From NCBI GenBank assembly GCA_964343835.1, contig CAYFKR010000006.1:124001-188000 (forward strand): a stretch of DNA of 64,000 nucleotides. Reading direction: 5' to 3'. Positions 16,355-24,169 of this stretch are shown in pieces; positions within the stretch are counted from its first letter, which is position 1, and each line of letters starts with the position of its first letter. A program made the position numbers and the translations under genes. The notes under the pieces are model-generated. The model had not been told where the DNA came from. It ran no database searches and saw only the letters and a list, made by a program, of their open reading frames with translations. Source of the stretch: CALEMW01 sp964343835 (GTDB lineage: Bacteria > Krumholzibacteriota > Krumholzibacteriia > LZORAL124-64-63).

Positions 16355-18541
16355 TCAGGATGATGACAAATTCTCAACAGGTGCCACGGCCGACACGTCG
16401 GCGTAACTGGCGAACAGGCCCTGGATTTCTCCCAGGAACACCTTCCGGAGCGCCTGGAGCGCCTCATCGTCCACGTTGACCCTGACCGAATCGAAAAAAC
16501 CATCGATCAAAGGCCCGAGGGCGGACAATTCCGCGAACACGTCCGCGTAGGTCCCCCCCTCCTCGGCCGCTGCGAGCTTCGGGGCGGCCGCCGAGACGGC
16601 CTCGAGCAGCTCCAGCTCCGCCGGTTCCGGCAGCGACCGGAAGTCCTCGCCATCGGGGCCGTGCCCGCCTTCGGCCCATCGGGCGCGGCAGGCGCCCAGA
16701 TCGTCCAGGGACAGCACTGCGTCGTCCAGGATGTTGCGGCAGCGCTTCACGCCCTTGGCCAGCATCAGGAACTCCTCGCGGGTCCGGAACCCCTCCAGGG
16801 CTCCGGCCCAGGCGGCCAGGTCCGAGGGATCCCGTCCGTGGACGGGCAGGGTGGCCCGCACTACCTCGGGCGCCAGGCCCGTCCCCACGAGGTGGCCCTC
16901 CAGCCGGGTGGCCGCGAAGTCCATGAGCTCGTCCAGGGCCTCGGCCCGCCGCGACTCGTCCGCGAGGCCGGCATAGGCCGCCAGGGCCTGCTCCAGAACG
17001 GCCCGCAGATCCACGCGGGCCTCCAGGCCCAGCAGGATCCGGATGATCGCCAGGGTGTGGCGGCGCAGGGCGTAGGGGTCCTTGGCGCCGGTCGGGGCGA
17101 ACCCGGCGAGCCAGCAGCCGGCCAGGGTGTCGCAGCGGTCGGCCACCGAGAGCACGGCGCTGGCGCGGTCGACCGGCAGGCCATCGCCCGCGGACCGGGG
17201 ACGGTGGTACTGCTCCAGGATGCCGCAGACCCCCTCGCTCTCCCCCGCCCTCGCGGCGTACCGGGACGCGATCACGCCCTCGAGCTTGGTGAACTCCTTG
17301 CCGTCCTTGATCATCTCCGTGACCATGTCGAACCGGCAGATGGTCGCGGCCCGCTTCAGGTCCGCCGGGCATTCCCCGCCGTCGCCCAGGCCGTTGGCCC
17401 ACAGCCAGGGGGCCAGGGCGGACACGCGGTCCACCTTGTCCTTCATGGAGCCGTAGCCCACCAGCCAGGTCACCTGGGCCAGGCTGTCGGTGTGCTCGTC
17501 GGGGGACTTCTTCTGGTCGAACTCCCAGTAGAAGAGGGCGTCGCTCAGCCGGGCGCGCAGCACGCGCTCGTTGCCGTGGCGCACGTTGTCCAGGGCGTTG
17601 GCGTCGCCGTCGCGGGCGGCCAGGAAGTGGGGGCGCAGGCCGCCGTCGGCGTCGCCCACGGCGAAGTAGCGCTGGTGGGCCTTGAGGGCCGTCACGATGA
17701 CCTCGTCAGGCAGCTCGAAGAACGACTCGTCGTAGCTGCCCAGGAAGGGGGTCGGGTGCTCGCAGAGGTCCACGACCTCGCCCAGCAGCTCGTCGTCCTC
17801 CCTCAGCACGGCGCCGGGGTTCTCGGCCAGCACCGCGGCCGCGCCGTCGGTGATCATGGCCCGGCGCTCGTCCTGGTCCACCACAACGCCGTGCTTCCGC
17901 AGCTCGTCGAGGTAGGCGCCCGGCGAGGCGATCTCCACGCGGCAGCCGTCGGCCAGGGTCCGGTGGCCGCGGCTCGTGCGCCCGGCCTTCACGCCGGCCA
18001 GCTCCACCGGCACCACGTCGTCGCCCAGCAGGGCCACGATCCACTGGACCGGTCGTGCGTACTCGATCTCCCCCGTCCCCCAGCGCATGGTCTTGGGGAA
18101 GGGAATCGCCAGCAGGATGCCCGGCAGGGCCTCGGCCAGCAGGTCCGCGGCGGCGCGGCCCTCCACCACCTTGCGGGCCCCCAGGAAGCGGCCGCCCTTC
18201 TCGTCGGTCACCTCGTAGGCGGCCGCCAGGTCGATGCCGTTCTTGCGGGCGAAGCCCTCGGCGGCCTTGGTGGGCGCACCGTCGTCGTCGTAGCAGACGG
18301 CCACGGGCGGTCCCTTCACCTCGATCTCGCGGTCCTCCTGCCTATCCTGCAGGTCGTCGATCAGCACGGCCAGGCGGCGCGGGGTCGCCAGGACCCGCAC
18401 GTCGCCGTGAGCCAGGCCCGTGTCGGACAGCAGCGTCGCCAGGGAGCGGGACACGTGCTCCCGCTCCACCGGCAGGAAGCGGGCGGGCAGCTCGTCGGTC
18501 CCCACCTCGATCAGGAAGGGGCTCTTGGTGGTGTCGCTCAT
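16355..18541 (-). CDS. glyS: Glycine--tRNA ligase beta subunit
   Basis: The tRNA-binding beta subunit of the heterotetrameric (alpha2beta2) bacterial glycyl-tRNA synthetase. It acts in the cytoplasm with GlyQ to charge tRNA-Gly. The protein opens with MSDTTKSPFLIEVGTDELPA, the normal GlyS N-terminus, and contains HFLAARDGDANALDNVRHGNE style beta-subunit motifs (cut: VRHGNERVLRARLSDALFYW) and the C-terminal anticodon-binding-like region. About 728 aa is slightly longer than the ~690 aa of well-studied GlyS. A longer in-frame opening exists but its extra N-terminus is only an alternate frame of glyQ. The ATG at 18541 overlaps the glyQ TGA by 4 nt, so translation is coupled. It is the last gene of the operon. 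Confidence 0.96.
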   Translation of the reverse strand: MSDTTKSPFLIEVGTDELPARFLPVEREHVSRSLATLLSDTGLAHGDVRVLATPRRLAVLIDDLQDRQEDREIEVKGPPVAVCYDDDGAPTKAAEGFARKNGIDLAAAYEVTDEKGGRFLGARKVVEGRAAADLLAEALPGILLAIPFPKTMRWGTGEIEYARPVQWIVALLGDDVVPVELAGVKAGRTSRGHRTLADGCRVEIASPGAYLDELRKHGVVVDQDERRAMITDGAAAVLAENPGAVLREDDELLGEVVDLCEHPTPFLGSYDESFFELPDEVIVTALKAHQRYFAVGDADGGLRPHFLAARDGDANALDNVRHGNERVLRARLSDALFYWEFDQKKSPDEHTDSLAQVTWLVGYGSMKDKVDRVSALAPWLWANGLGDGGECPADLKRAATICRFDMVTEMIKDGKEFTKLEGVIASRYAARAGESEGVCGILEQYHRPRSAGDGLPVDRASAVLSVADRCDTLAGCWLAGFAPTGAKDPYALRRHTLAIIRILLGLEARVDLRAVLEQALAAYAGLADESRRAEALDELMDFAATRLEGHLVGTGLAPEVVRATLPVHGRDPSDLAAWAGALEGFRTREEFLMLAKGVKRCRNILDDAVLSLDDLGACRARWAEGGHGPDGEDFRSLPEPAELELLEAVSAAAPKLAAAEEGGTYADVFAELSALGPLIDGFFDSVRVNVDDEALQALRKVFLGEIQGLFASYADVSAVAPVENLSSS

Positions 18542-19425
18542 GCTCCCGTCTCCTCGGTCTTCAGCAGGGGGAAGCCCTGGGCCTCCCGGGATTCCACGTA
18601 GGCCTTGGCGGCGGCCCGGGCCAGGACCCGGACCCGCTTGATGTAGCCCGTGCGCTCGGTCACGGAGATGGCGCCCCGCGCCTCCAGCACGTTGAACAGG
18701 TGGCTGCACTTGATCACGGCGTCGTAGCCGGGGTGCACCAGACCGGCCTCCAGGAGGGCCTTGGCCTCCGCCTCCTTCTCGTCGAAGTGGCGGCGGTACA
18801 TGTCCACGTCCGCGTGCTCGAAATTGAAGGCCGAGAACTCGCGCTCGAACTGGCCCATGACGTCGCCCCAGGTCAGGCCGCCGCCCCACTGCAGGTCCTT
18901 CACGTGCTCCACGCCCTGGGTGTACATGGCCAGCCGCAGAAGGCCGTAGGTCAGCTCCACCGACACGGGGTTCAGCTTGAAACCGCCCACCTGCTGGAAG
19001 TAGGTGAACTGGCTGATCTCCATGCCGTCGATCCACACCTCCCAGCCCAGGCCGCTGGCGCCGAGGGTGGGCGACTCCCAGTCGTCCTCCACGAACCGGA
19101 TGTCGTGCTCCCGGGGCTCGATGCCGATGGCCCGCAGGGAGTCCAGGTACAGCTGCTGGGAGTCCTCGGGGTTGGGCTTGAGGATCACCTGGTACTGCAG
19201 GAACTGCTGCACGCGATTGGGATTCTCGCCGTAGCGGCCGTCCTTGGGGCGGCGCGAGGGCTCCACGTACGCCACCTTCCAGGGCTCGGGCCCGAGGCAG
19301 CGCAGGAACGTGGCCGGGTTGAAGGTGCCCGCCCCCACTTCCGAGTTGTAGGGCTGGACGACCACGCAGCCCTGGTCGCTCCAGAACTGCTGCAGCCTGG
19401 CGATCATCTCCTGGTAGACCATCAT
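18538..19425 (-). CDS. glyQ: Glycine--tRNA ligase alpha subunit
   Basis: The catalytic alpha subunit of the bacterial-type glycyl-tRNA synthetase, forming glycyl-adenylate and working with GlyS encoded next. The start MMVYQEMIARLQQFWSDQGC and the following QPYNSEVGAGTFNPATFLR and VAYVEPSRRPKDGRYGENPN are almost invariant in this family. At 295 aa it has the expected length. I chose the ATG at 19425: an AAGGA lies about 8 nt upstream, and the longer in-frame opening is only shadow sequence of recO. Two consecutive ATG codons are present and the first overlaps the recO TGA. The next gene glyS overlaps the end by 4 nt. Confidence 0.97.
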   Translation of the reverse strand: MMVYQEMIARLQQFWSDQGCVVVQPYNSEVGAGTFNPATFLRCLGPEPWKVAYVEPSRRPKDGRYGENPNRVQQFLQYQVILKPNPEDSQQLYLDSLRAIGIEPREHDIRFVEDDWESPTLGASGLGWEVWIDGMEISQFTYFQQVGGFKLNPVSVELTYGLLRLAMYTQGVEHVKDLQWGGGLTWGDVMGQFEREFSAFNFEHADVDMYRRHFDEKEAEAKALLEAGLVHPGYDAVIKCSHLFNVLEARGAISVTERTGYIKRVRVLARAAAKAYVESREAQGFPLLKTEETGA

Positions 19426-20258
19426 GTCGCGTCCTTCTCGGGGGCTTCGGCCCCGGGTCGGCCGCCGCGCCTGGGCCGGAGGAGCTCCAGGGCCGCGGGC
19501 AGCCGGTACGTGGGAACGTGGTACGTCAGGAACGAGTGCAGATGGATGCCGACCTCGCGGCGCACGGCCCGGTCCATCTCCGCTTCCGCGCCGCCGCCGG
19601 CCAGGCGCCTCATGACGCCGAGGGCCGTCGCCGACAGGGGACGTCCGGCCGCACCGGAGGACCCGCCGTCGCGAGCCGTGCAGGCCCGGCACAGGACCCC
19701 GCCGCTGGCCGGGTTGAACCGGCTGCCGGCGAACGTCCCGTCAGCGTCGGCAGGCTCCGCACCGCATTCGGCGCACCCCTCCAGCTCCGGCGCCATGCCG
19801 TGCAGATCCAGCAGGGCCAGTTCGAATGCATAGAATCGGGCCGCACCGTTCCCGGAAGCCGACGATGATAACACCCCCAGAAACCCACGGCAAAGATCGA
19901 AGAGCTGAAGGTCGCGCTCGTCCCCGGGACGGCAACGGTCCACGAGGTCCAGGGCGGCCAGCCGGTAGGCGGTCTCCTCCAGCCCGACGGGCTCGTCCGC
20001 GGCTCCCTCCAGGAGCTGTCCGCCCTTGAGGTACTGGAGTTCGCGATCGGGGCGCAGGCTGTACTCGAGGTTGGCCAGGCAGCCGGGGCGCACCAGGGGC
20101 CGGAGCGTGGACCGCTCCCCCCGCGCCCCCTTGGCGATGACCTTCACGTAACCGTGTTCGGCCGTGAGCAGCGACACCACGAGGCTGGTCTCGCCGGTGG
20201 GCCAGGTGCGCAGGACCACCGCATCCGACGAGGCGGCCGGTCGCCCCAGCACCCCCAT
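19422..20258 (-). CDS. recO: DNA repair protein RecO
   Basis: RecO helps load RecA on single-stranded DNA covered by SSB, together with RecR (and RecF). The 278-aa protein has the N-terminal OB-fold (DAVVLRTWPTGETSLVVSLL, then GYVKVIAKGARG), a helical middle, and a zinc finger made by CAECG (near residue 168) and CRAC (near residue 197). It ends in a Pro/Gly/Arg-rich tail. One base separates its start from the mgtE stop, and its own stop overlaps glyQ, so it sits inside the operon with no room for a separate promoter. Confidence 0.93.
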   Translation of the reverse strand: MGVLGRPAASSDAVVLRTWPTGETSLVVSLLTAEHGYVKVIAKGARGERSTLRPLVRPGCLANLEYSLRPDRELQYLKGGQLLEGAADEPVGLEETAYRLAALDLVDRCRPGDERDLQLFDLCRGFLGVLSSSASGNGAARFYAFELALLDLHGMAPELEGCAECGAEPADADGTFAGSRFNPASGGVLCRACTARDGGSSGAAGRPLSATALGVMRRLAGGGAEAEMDRAVRREVGIHLHSFLTYHVPTYRLPAALELLRPRRGGRPGAEAPEKDAT

Positions 20259-20259
20259 C

Positions 20260-21684
20260 TCAGGAGGCGCCCTGCAGCAGCATGGACGCCATTCCCAGGT
20301 AGATGACGATGGCCATCACGTCGTTGGACGTGGTGATGAAGGGCCCCGTGGCCAGGGCCGGGTCCACGCCGATGCGGTGCATGAGCAGGGGCACCGCCGT
20401 GCCCACCAGGGCGGCGAACACGATCACGGTGACCATCGAGAGCATCAGCACCGCCGCCAGGGTCTGGTTCCCCACCACCACCGCGGCCACCCCGTAGAGG
20501 CAGGCGGCGATCACGCCGCCGGTCATCAGCGACGTGGCCAGTTCCCTCAGCAGGTAACGTCCCAGGTGGTAGACGTCCACCTCGCCCGTGGCGAGGCCGC
20601 GCACCACCACCGACGACGTCTGGATCCCCGTGTTCCCCCCCATGGCCATGATGGCGGGGATGAAGAAGCTCAGGGCCACGACCCGCGCCAGGGACTCCTC
20701 GAACGAGGACATCAGGAACACGCACCCCACCTGCCCGGCCAGGGCCGCCAGCAGCCAGGGCATGCGCGCCCGGGCCACCTTCAGGGGCGAGGTCTCCCCC
20801 AGGTCCTCGGTGGTACCGGCGAAGTGGGCGAAGTCCTCGGTGGCCTCCTCCTCCATGACGTCCAGCACGTCGTCGGCCTGGATCACGCCGATCAGGCGTT
20901 CGCGGTCGTCCACCACCGGCAGGGTCACCAGGTCGTGGATCATCACGAACTGGGCCACGTGCTCCTGGTCCAGGTCCACTTCCACGTGGTGCGGGTCGGC
21001 CTCCATGACCTCGGTCACCGGGGTCGACCAGGGCTGCATGAGCATCTCGACCAGGGGAATGCGTCCCTCCAGGCGGCCGGCCCCGTCCACCACGTAGATG
21101 AAGTGCAGGCCGTCGCGGTCCTCGGGTTCCACCGCGCGTACCGCCTCCACCGCCTGCAGGCAGGAGGCGTCCACGGCCACCGCGATGAACTCCTTGGCCA
21201 TCAGGCCGCCGGCGGTGTCCGGGTCGTACTGCAGGAGCTCGGTGACTTCCTCGCGCTCCTCGGGCTCCATGGCGGCCAGGACCTCGCGGGCCTGGTCCTC
21301 CTCCATCTCGCCCACCACGTCGGCGGCCTCGTCCGAGGGCATCTCCTCGATGAGGTCGGCGATGGCGTCCACGGTCAGCAGCTGCATCAGGGCGTCCACG
21401 CTGCGCTTGTCGATCTCCGCCAGCACGTCGGACGCGAGGTCCAGGGGCAGCAGCCGGATCACGCGGGCGGTGTCGTCCACGCTCAGGGGGCGCACGATCT
21501 CGGACAGGTCGCCGGGCGTCAGCTCGGCGGCCAGCAGCGCCAGTTCCTCGTCGCGCCCGACGGAGAGCATCTCCTCGAATTGCACGGAGTGCTCGTGCCA
21601 CTGGCGCCCCATGTCGGCGGGATCGAGGAAGGGATCGTCCTGGACCGTCTCCTCGGGCGTCCTCCCGGTGTTCTCCTCGGTCAC
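20260..21684 (-). CDS. mgtE: MgtE-type magnesium transporter
   Basis: A channel-like Mg2+ importer of the inner membrane. Order: N-terminal helical superfamily domain (about residues 30-150, LLPLDLASDVLAEID), two CBS domains (about 155-290) that sense cytoplasmic Mg2+, then five membrane segments with the conserved MGGNTGIQTSSVVVRGLATG and the pore segment DPALATGPFITTSNDV. Its 474 aa is normal for the family. Translation starts at a GTG (21684) that overlaps the DUF502 stop by 4 nt. CorC-like and MgtE proteins encoded two genes apart both bear on Mg2+/divalent-cation balance. Confidence 0.95.
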   Translation of the reverse strand: MTEENTGRTPEETVQDDPFLDPADMGRQWHEHSVQFEEMLSVGRDEELALLAAELTPGDLSEIVRPLSVDDTARVIRLLPLDLASDVLAEIDKRSVDALMQLLTVDAIADLIEEMPSDEAADVVGEMEEDQAREVLAAMEPEEREEVTELLQYDPDTAGGLMAKEFIAVAVDASCLQAVEAVRAVEPEDRDGLHFIYVVDGAGRLEGRIPLVEMLMQPWSTPVTEVMEADPHHVEVDLDQEHVAQFVMIHDLVTLPVVDDRERLIGVIQADDVLDVMEEEATEDFAHFAGTTEDLGETSPLKVARARMPWLLAALAGQVGCVFLMSSFEESLARVVALSFFIPAIMAMGGNTGIQTSSVVVRGLATGEVDVYHLGRYLLRELATSLMTGGVIAACLYGVAAVVVGNQTLAAVLMLSMVTVIVFAALVGTAVPLLMHRIGVDPALATGPFITTSNDVMAIVIYLGMASMLLQGAS

Positions 21685-22328
21685 GATTCCCCACCTCCTC
21701 CGTCGCCGGGTTCCTCCCCGGCGGTCAGGCGTTTCAGGTCGGCGACGGCGCCGGGGTCCACCACGGCCCCGCCGCTGATGATCAACCGGATGCCGTCCTC
21801 CACGGACATGTCCAGCACCCTGGTGTCGTCGCGCGGAATGAGCAACAGGAAACCGGAGGTCGGGTTGGGCGTGGTGGGCAGGAACACGTGCACCACGTCG
21901 GATGCGGGTTCATCCTTCGTCAGGAATCCCAGGGCCCACATGCCCCGGCGCGGGTACTCGAAGAGCACCACCTTCTGGAAGGCCTGACGGCCGTCGCCCA
22001 GGAAGACCTCGGCGATCTGCTTGGACGCCGTGAACACGCTCTTCATCACCGGGATGCGGTGGAAGAGCCGCTCCACCAGGTTGAAGAACGCCACGCCGAT
22101 CAGATTGCGCGACACCAGCCCCACGAGCCCCACGAGCACGATGCTCAGCAGCACCCCCAGGGCGGTCACCAGCACGTCGGGCAGGGCCTGCAGCGGCGGA
22201 ATACGCTCCAGCAAGGGACGCAGCGCACGGTCCACCAGCAGGTAGAGCCGCCAGCCGATCCACGCCGTCACCGCCACGGGCGTCAGCGTGATCAGGCCCG
22301 TCAGGACATGCTGCCGGAAGCGGAACAC
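21681..22328 (-). CDS. DUF502 family membrane protein
   Basis: A 215-aa protein with two hydrophobic N-terminal segments (about residues 10-32 and 52-78), the family signature RIPVMKSVFTASKQ and the later LFEYPRRGMWALGFLT and VFLPTTPNPTSGFLLLI. This matches the DUF502 family of uncharacterised bacterial membrane proteins. It ends in an acidic/glycine-rich tail. GTG is the start codon. It is sandwiched between corC and mgtE with a 1-nt gap and a 4-nt overlap, so an envelope or ion-related role is a reasonable but unproved guess. Confidence 0.88.
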   Translation of the reverse strand: MFRFRQHVLTGLITLTPVAVTAWIGWRLYLLVDRALRPLLERIPPLQALPDVLVTALGVLLSIVLVGLVGLVSRNLIGVAFFNLVERLFHRIPVMKSVFTASKQIAEVFLGDGRQAFQKVVLFEYPRRGMWALGFLTKDEPASDVVHVFLPTTPNPTSGFLLLIPRDDTRVLDMSVEDGIRLIISGGAVVDPGAVADLKRLTAGEEPGDGGGGES

Positions 22329-22329
22329 C

Positions 22330-23637
22330 TCAACCGTCCTTCCCGCCCGGGGCCCCGGGCAGGGCCTCGCCGGACCGGACGCGCACCTTCAGGATGCGCT
22401 GCTCCTCCACCTGCTCCACGGTCACCTCGAGGCCGGCGATGTCAACGGCGTCACCCGCCTCCGGCACCTTGCCCGCGGCCTCGTAGACCAGCCCGGCGAG
22501 GGTTTCGCTGCCCTCGTCCACGGGCAGCTCCACGCCCAGCTCCTCCTGGAGGTCGTCCAGGTCGATCTTCGGGTCCACCCGCAGGGTGCGGTCGTCCAGC
22601 CACTCGAAGAGGCGCTCCTGCTCGTCGAACTCGTCCTCGATCTCGCCGACGATCTCCTCCAGCACGTCCTCCAGGGTCACCAGCCCCGCCGTGCCGCCGT
22701 ACTCGTCGATGACCACGGCCATGTGCACGCGCTTGGCCCGGAACTCCTCCAGGATGTCGTCCAGCTTCTTGCTCTCGGGAATGAAGTATGCCGGGCGCAC
22801 CAGCTCGCCCACGGCCTTCTCGGCGCCGTCCTCGGTCCCCACCAGGCCCACCAGGTCCTTGGCGTAGAGCAGGCCCATGATGCGGTCCACCGACCCCTCG
22901 TGCACCGGTATCCGGGAATGGAGGCAGTCGCCGATCACGCGCACGGCCTCGGAGACCGGCGCCGTGGACTCCAGCGACACCATGTCGATGCGCGGGATCA
23001 TGATCTCCTTGACGGTGGTCTCGTGGAAGCCGAACACGTTGCGGATCATCTCCCGCTCCTCGACCTCCAGGTTGACCTCGTCGTCGTCCTCGTCGATGAG
23101 GCTGCGGATCTCGCCGTCGGACAGGTGGGGCATGGCCTCGGCTGCCCACATGGTGTCGTCGGCGCCGCCCTCGCCACGGACCAGCAGCGACGTCCACGGC
23201 GTGGCCAGGCGGTTCAGGGGCAGCAGGGCGCGCCCCAGGAAGCGAACCACGTCCAGCGGATGACGCGACCCCAGCCACTTGGCCCCCATGCCGCCCAGCG
23301 ACCAGGCCGCCACCACGAGGATTGCGAGCCCGACGTAGAGCCGCACCGCCGGCGTGTCCGGCCAGACGTTCTGGGCGAGCCGTGCCAGAGCCACGCAGGC
23401 CACGCCGGTGGCGCCCAGGTGCCAGCTCCCGATGGCCACCACGAAACGGCGCGGGGAGCCCAGCACGGCGGTCAGGGATTCGGGCAGGACGTCGTCCTCG
23501 ATCAGCCCGTGGCGGTGCAGCGCGCCGGCCCGGAACAGGGCGCTCAGCAGGGACAGCAGGGCCATGGAGACCACATACCCGCCCACGGCGACCCAGAGGT
23601 CGGCACCTGTCCAATCGACGTGACGCATAGGTTCCAT
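22330..23637 (-). CDS. HlyC/CorC family transporter-associated protein (DUF21-CBS-CorC_HlyC)
   Basis: A 435-aa CNNM/CorC-type membrane protein linked to divalent-cation (Mg2+/Co2+) efflux and resistance. An N-terminal set of membrane helices (first near residues 13-37) is divergent from typical DUF21. Then come a CBS pair (VKEIMIPRIDMVSLESTAPV; HMAVVIDEYGGTAGLVTLED) and the C-terminal CorC_HlyC domain (RTLRVDPKIDLDDLQEELGV). The motif DEYGGTAGLVTLEDVLEEIVG is diagnostic (written here in part). Start ATG at 23637, one base after the ybeY stop. It shares an operon with ybeY, phoH and the HD phosphodiesterase, a conserved neighbourhood in many bacteria. Confidence 0.93.
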   Translation of the reverse strand: MEPMRHVDWTGADLWVAVGGYVVSMALLSLLSALFRAGALHRHGLIEDDVLPESLTAVLGSPRRFVVAIGSWHLGATGVACVALARLAQNVWPDTPAVRLYVGLAILVVAAWSLGGMGAKWLGSRHPLDVVRFLGRALLPLNRLATPWTSLLVRGEGGADDTMWAAEAMPHLSDGEIRSLIDEDDDEVNLEVEEREMIRNVFGFHETTVKEIMIPRIDMVSLESTAPVSEAVRVIGDCLHSRIPVHEGSVDRIMGLLYAKDLVGLVGTEDGAEKAVGELVRPAYFIPESKKLDDILEEFRAKRVHMAVVIDEYGGTAGLVTLEDVLEEIVGEIEDEFDEQERLFEWLDDRTLRVDPKIDLDDLQEELGVELPVDEGSETLAGLVYEAAGKVPEAGDAVDIAGLEVTVEQVEEQRILKVRVRSGEALPGAPGGKDG

Positions 23638-23638
23638 G

Positions 23639-24169
23639 TCAGTCGCGCCCCTCGTTGCGCATCGGGTGGGAGCGCCCGCAGGTCCGCAGACGCTCCTCCT
23701 CCAGGTCCGCCATCCGGCGGCGCTGGTCCTCGTCCTCGTGATCCCAGCCCAGCACGTGGAGCAGGCCGTGGATCGTCAGCATGGCGATCTCGTCGTCGGG
23801 GTCCCAGCCGCGCTCGGCGCAGCGTCCGACCGTGAAGTCCGGCGCAACGACGACCTGACCCACCACGTCGTCGTCCGGATCCGACGTGGGGTCCCGCCAG
23901 AGGTCCGCCCACGCGCCGGCCTCGCCGGCAGCCAGGTCCGGATCCCCGGGCCCGTCCTCCGACAGATCGGAGAAGGAGAGCACGTCGGTCACCGCATCCT
24001 TGCCGCGGTAGTCCCGGTTGAGGCGACGGATCTCGGCGTCGTCCACCCACACCAGTTCCACTGCCCAATCGTCGCGTCCCACGCCCGCGGCGAGGGCGTC
24101 CTGGACGGCCTCCAGGTCCTTCGAGGGCCGCCAGCCGGGGCCGCCCCTGTCCAGGCGCCTCAGCTTCAC
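23639..24169 (-). CDS. ybeY: Endoribonuclease YbeY
   Basis: A zinc-dependent RNase involved in 16S rRNA 3' maturation and ribosome quality control. The family metal site is present: IHGLLHVLGWDHEDEDQ near residue 133, i.e. HGxLHxxGxDH with three histidines. The upstream YRGKDAVTDVLSFSD is also typical. Its 176 aa is usual. The start is GTG at 24169, overlapping the stop of the HD phosphodiesterase gene by 4 nt; corC follows after one base. Confidence 0.95.
   Translation of the reverse strand: MKLRRLDRGGPGWRPSKDLEAVQDALAAGVGRDDWAVELVWVDDAEIRRLNRDYRGKDAVTDVLSFSDLSEDGPGDPDLAAGEAGAWADLWRDPTSDPDDDVVGQVVVAPDFTVGRCAERGWDPDDEIAMLTIHGLLHVLGWDHEDEDQRRRMADLEEERLRTCGRSHPMRNEGRD

Noticed and set aside
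18538..19692. Longer start for glyQ, and likewise longer starts for glyS, the HD phosphodiesterase, rfbB, M28 and the CCA-family gene
   Set aside because: The added N-termini are Arg/Pro/Gly-rich shadows of the neighbouring gene; the family-conserved N-terminus and ribosome site begin at the inner start.
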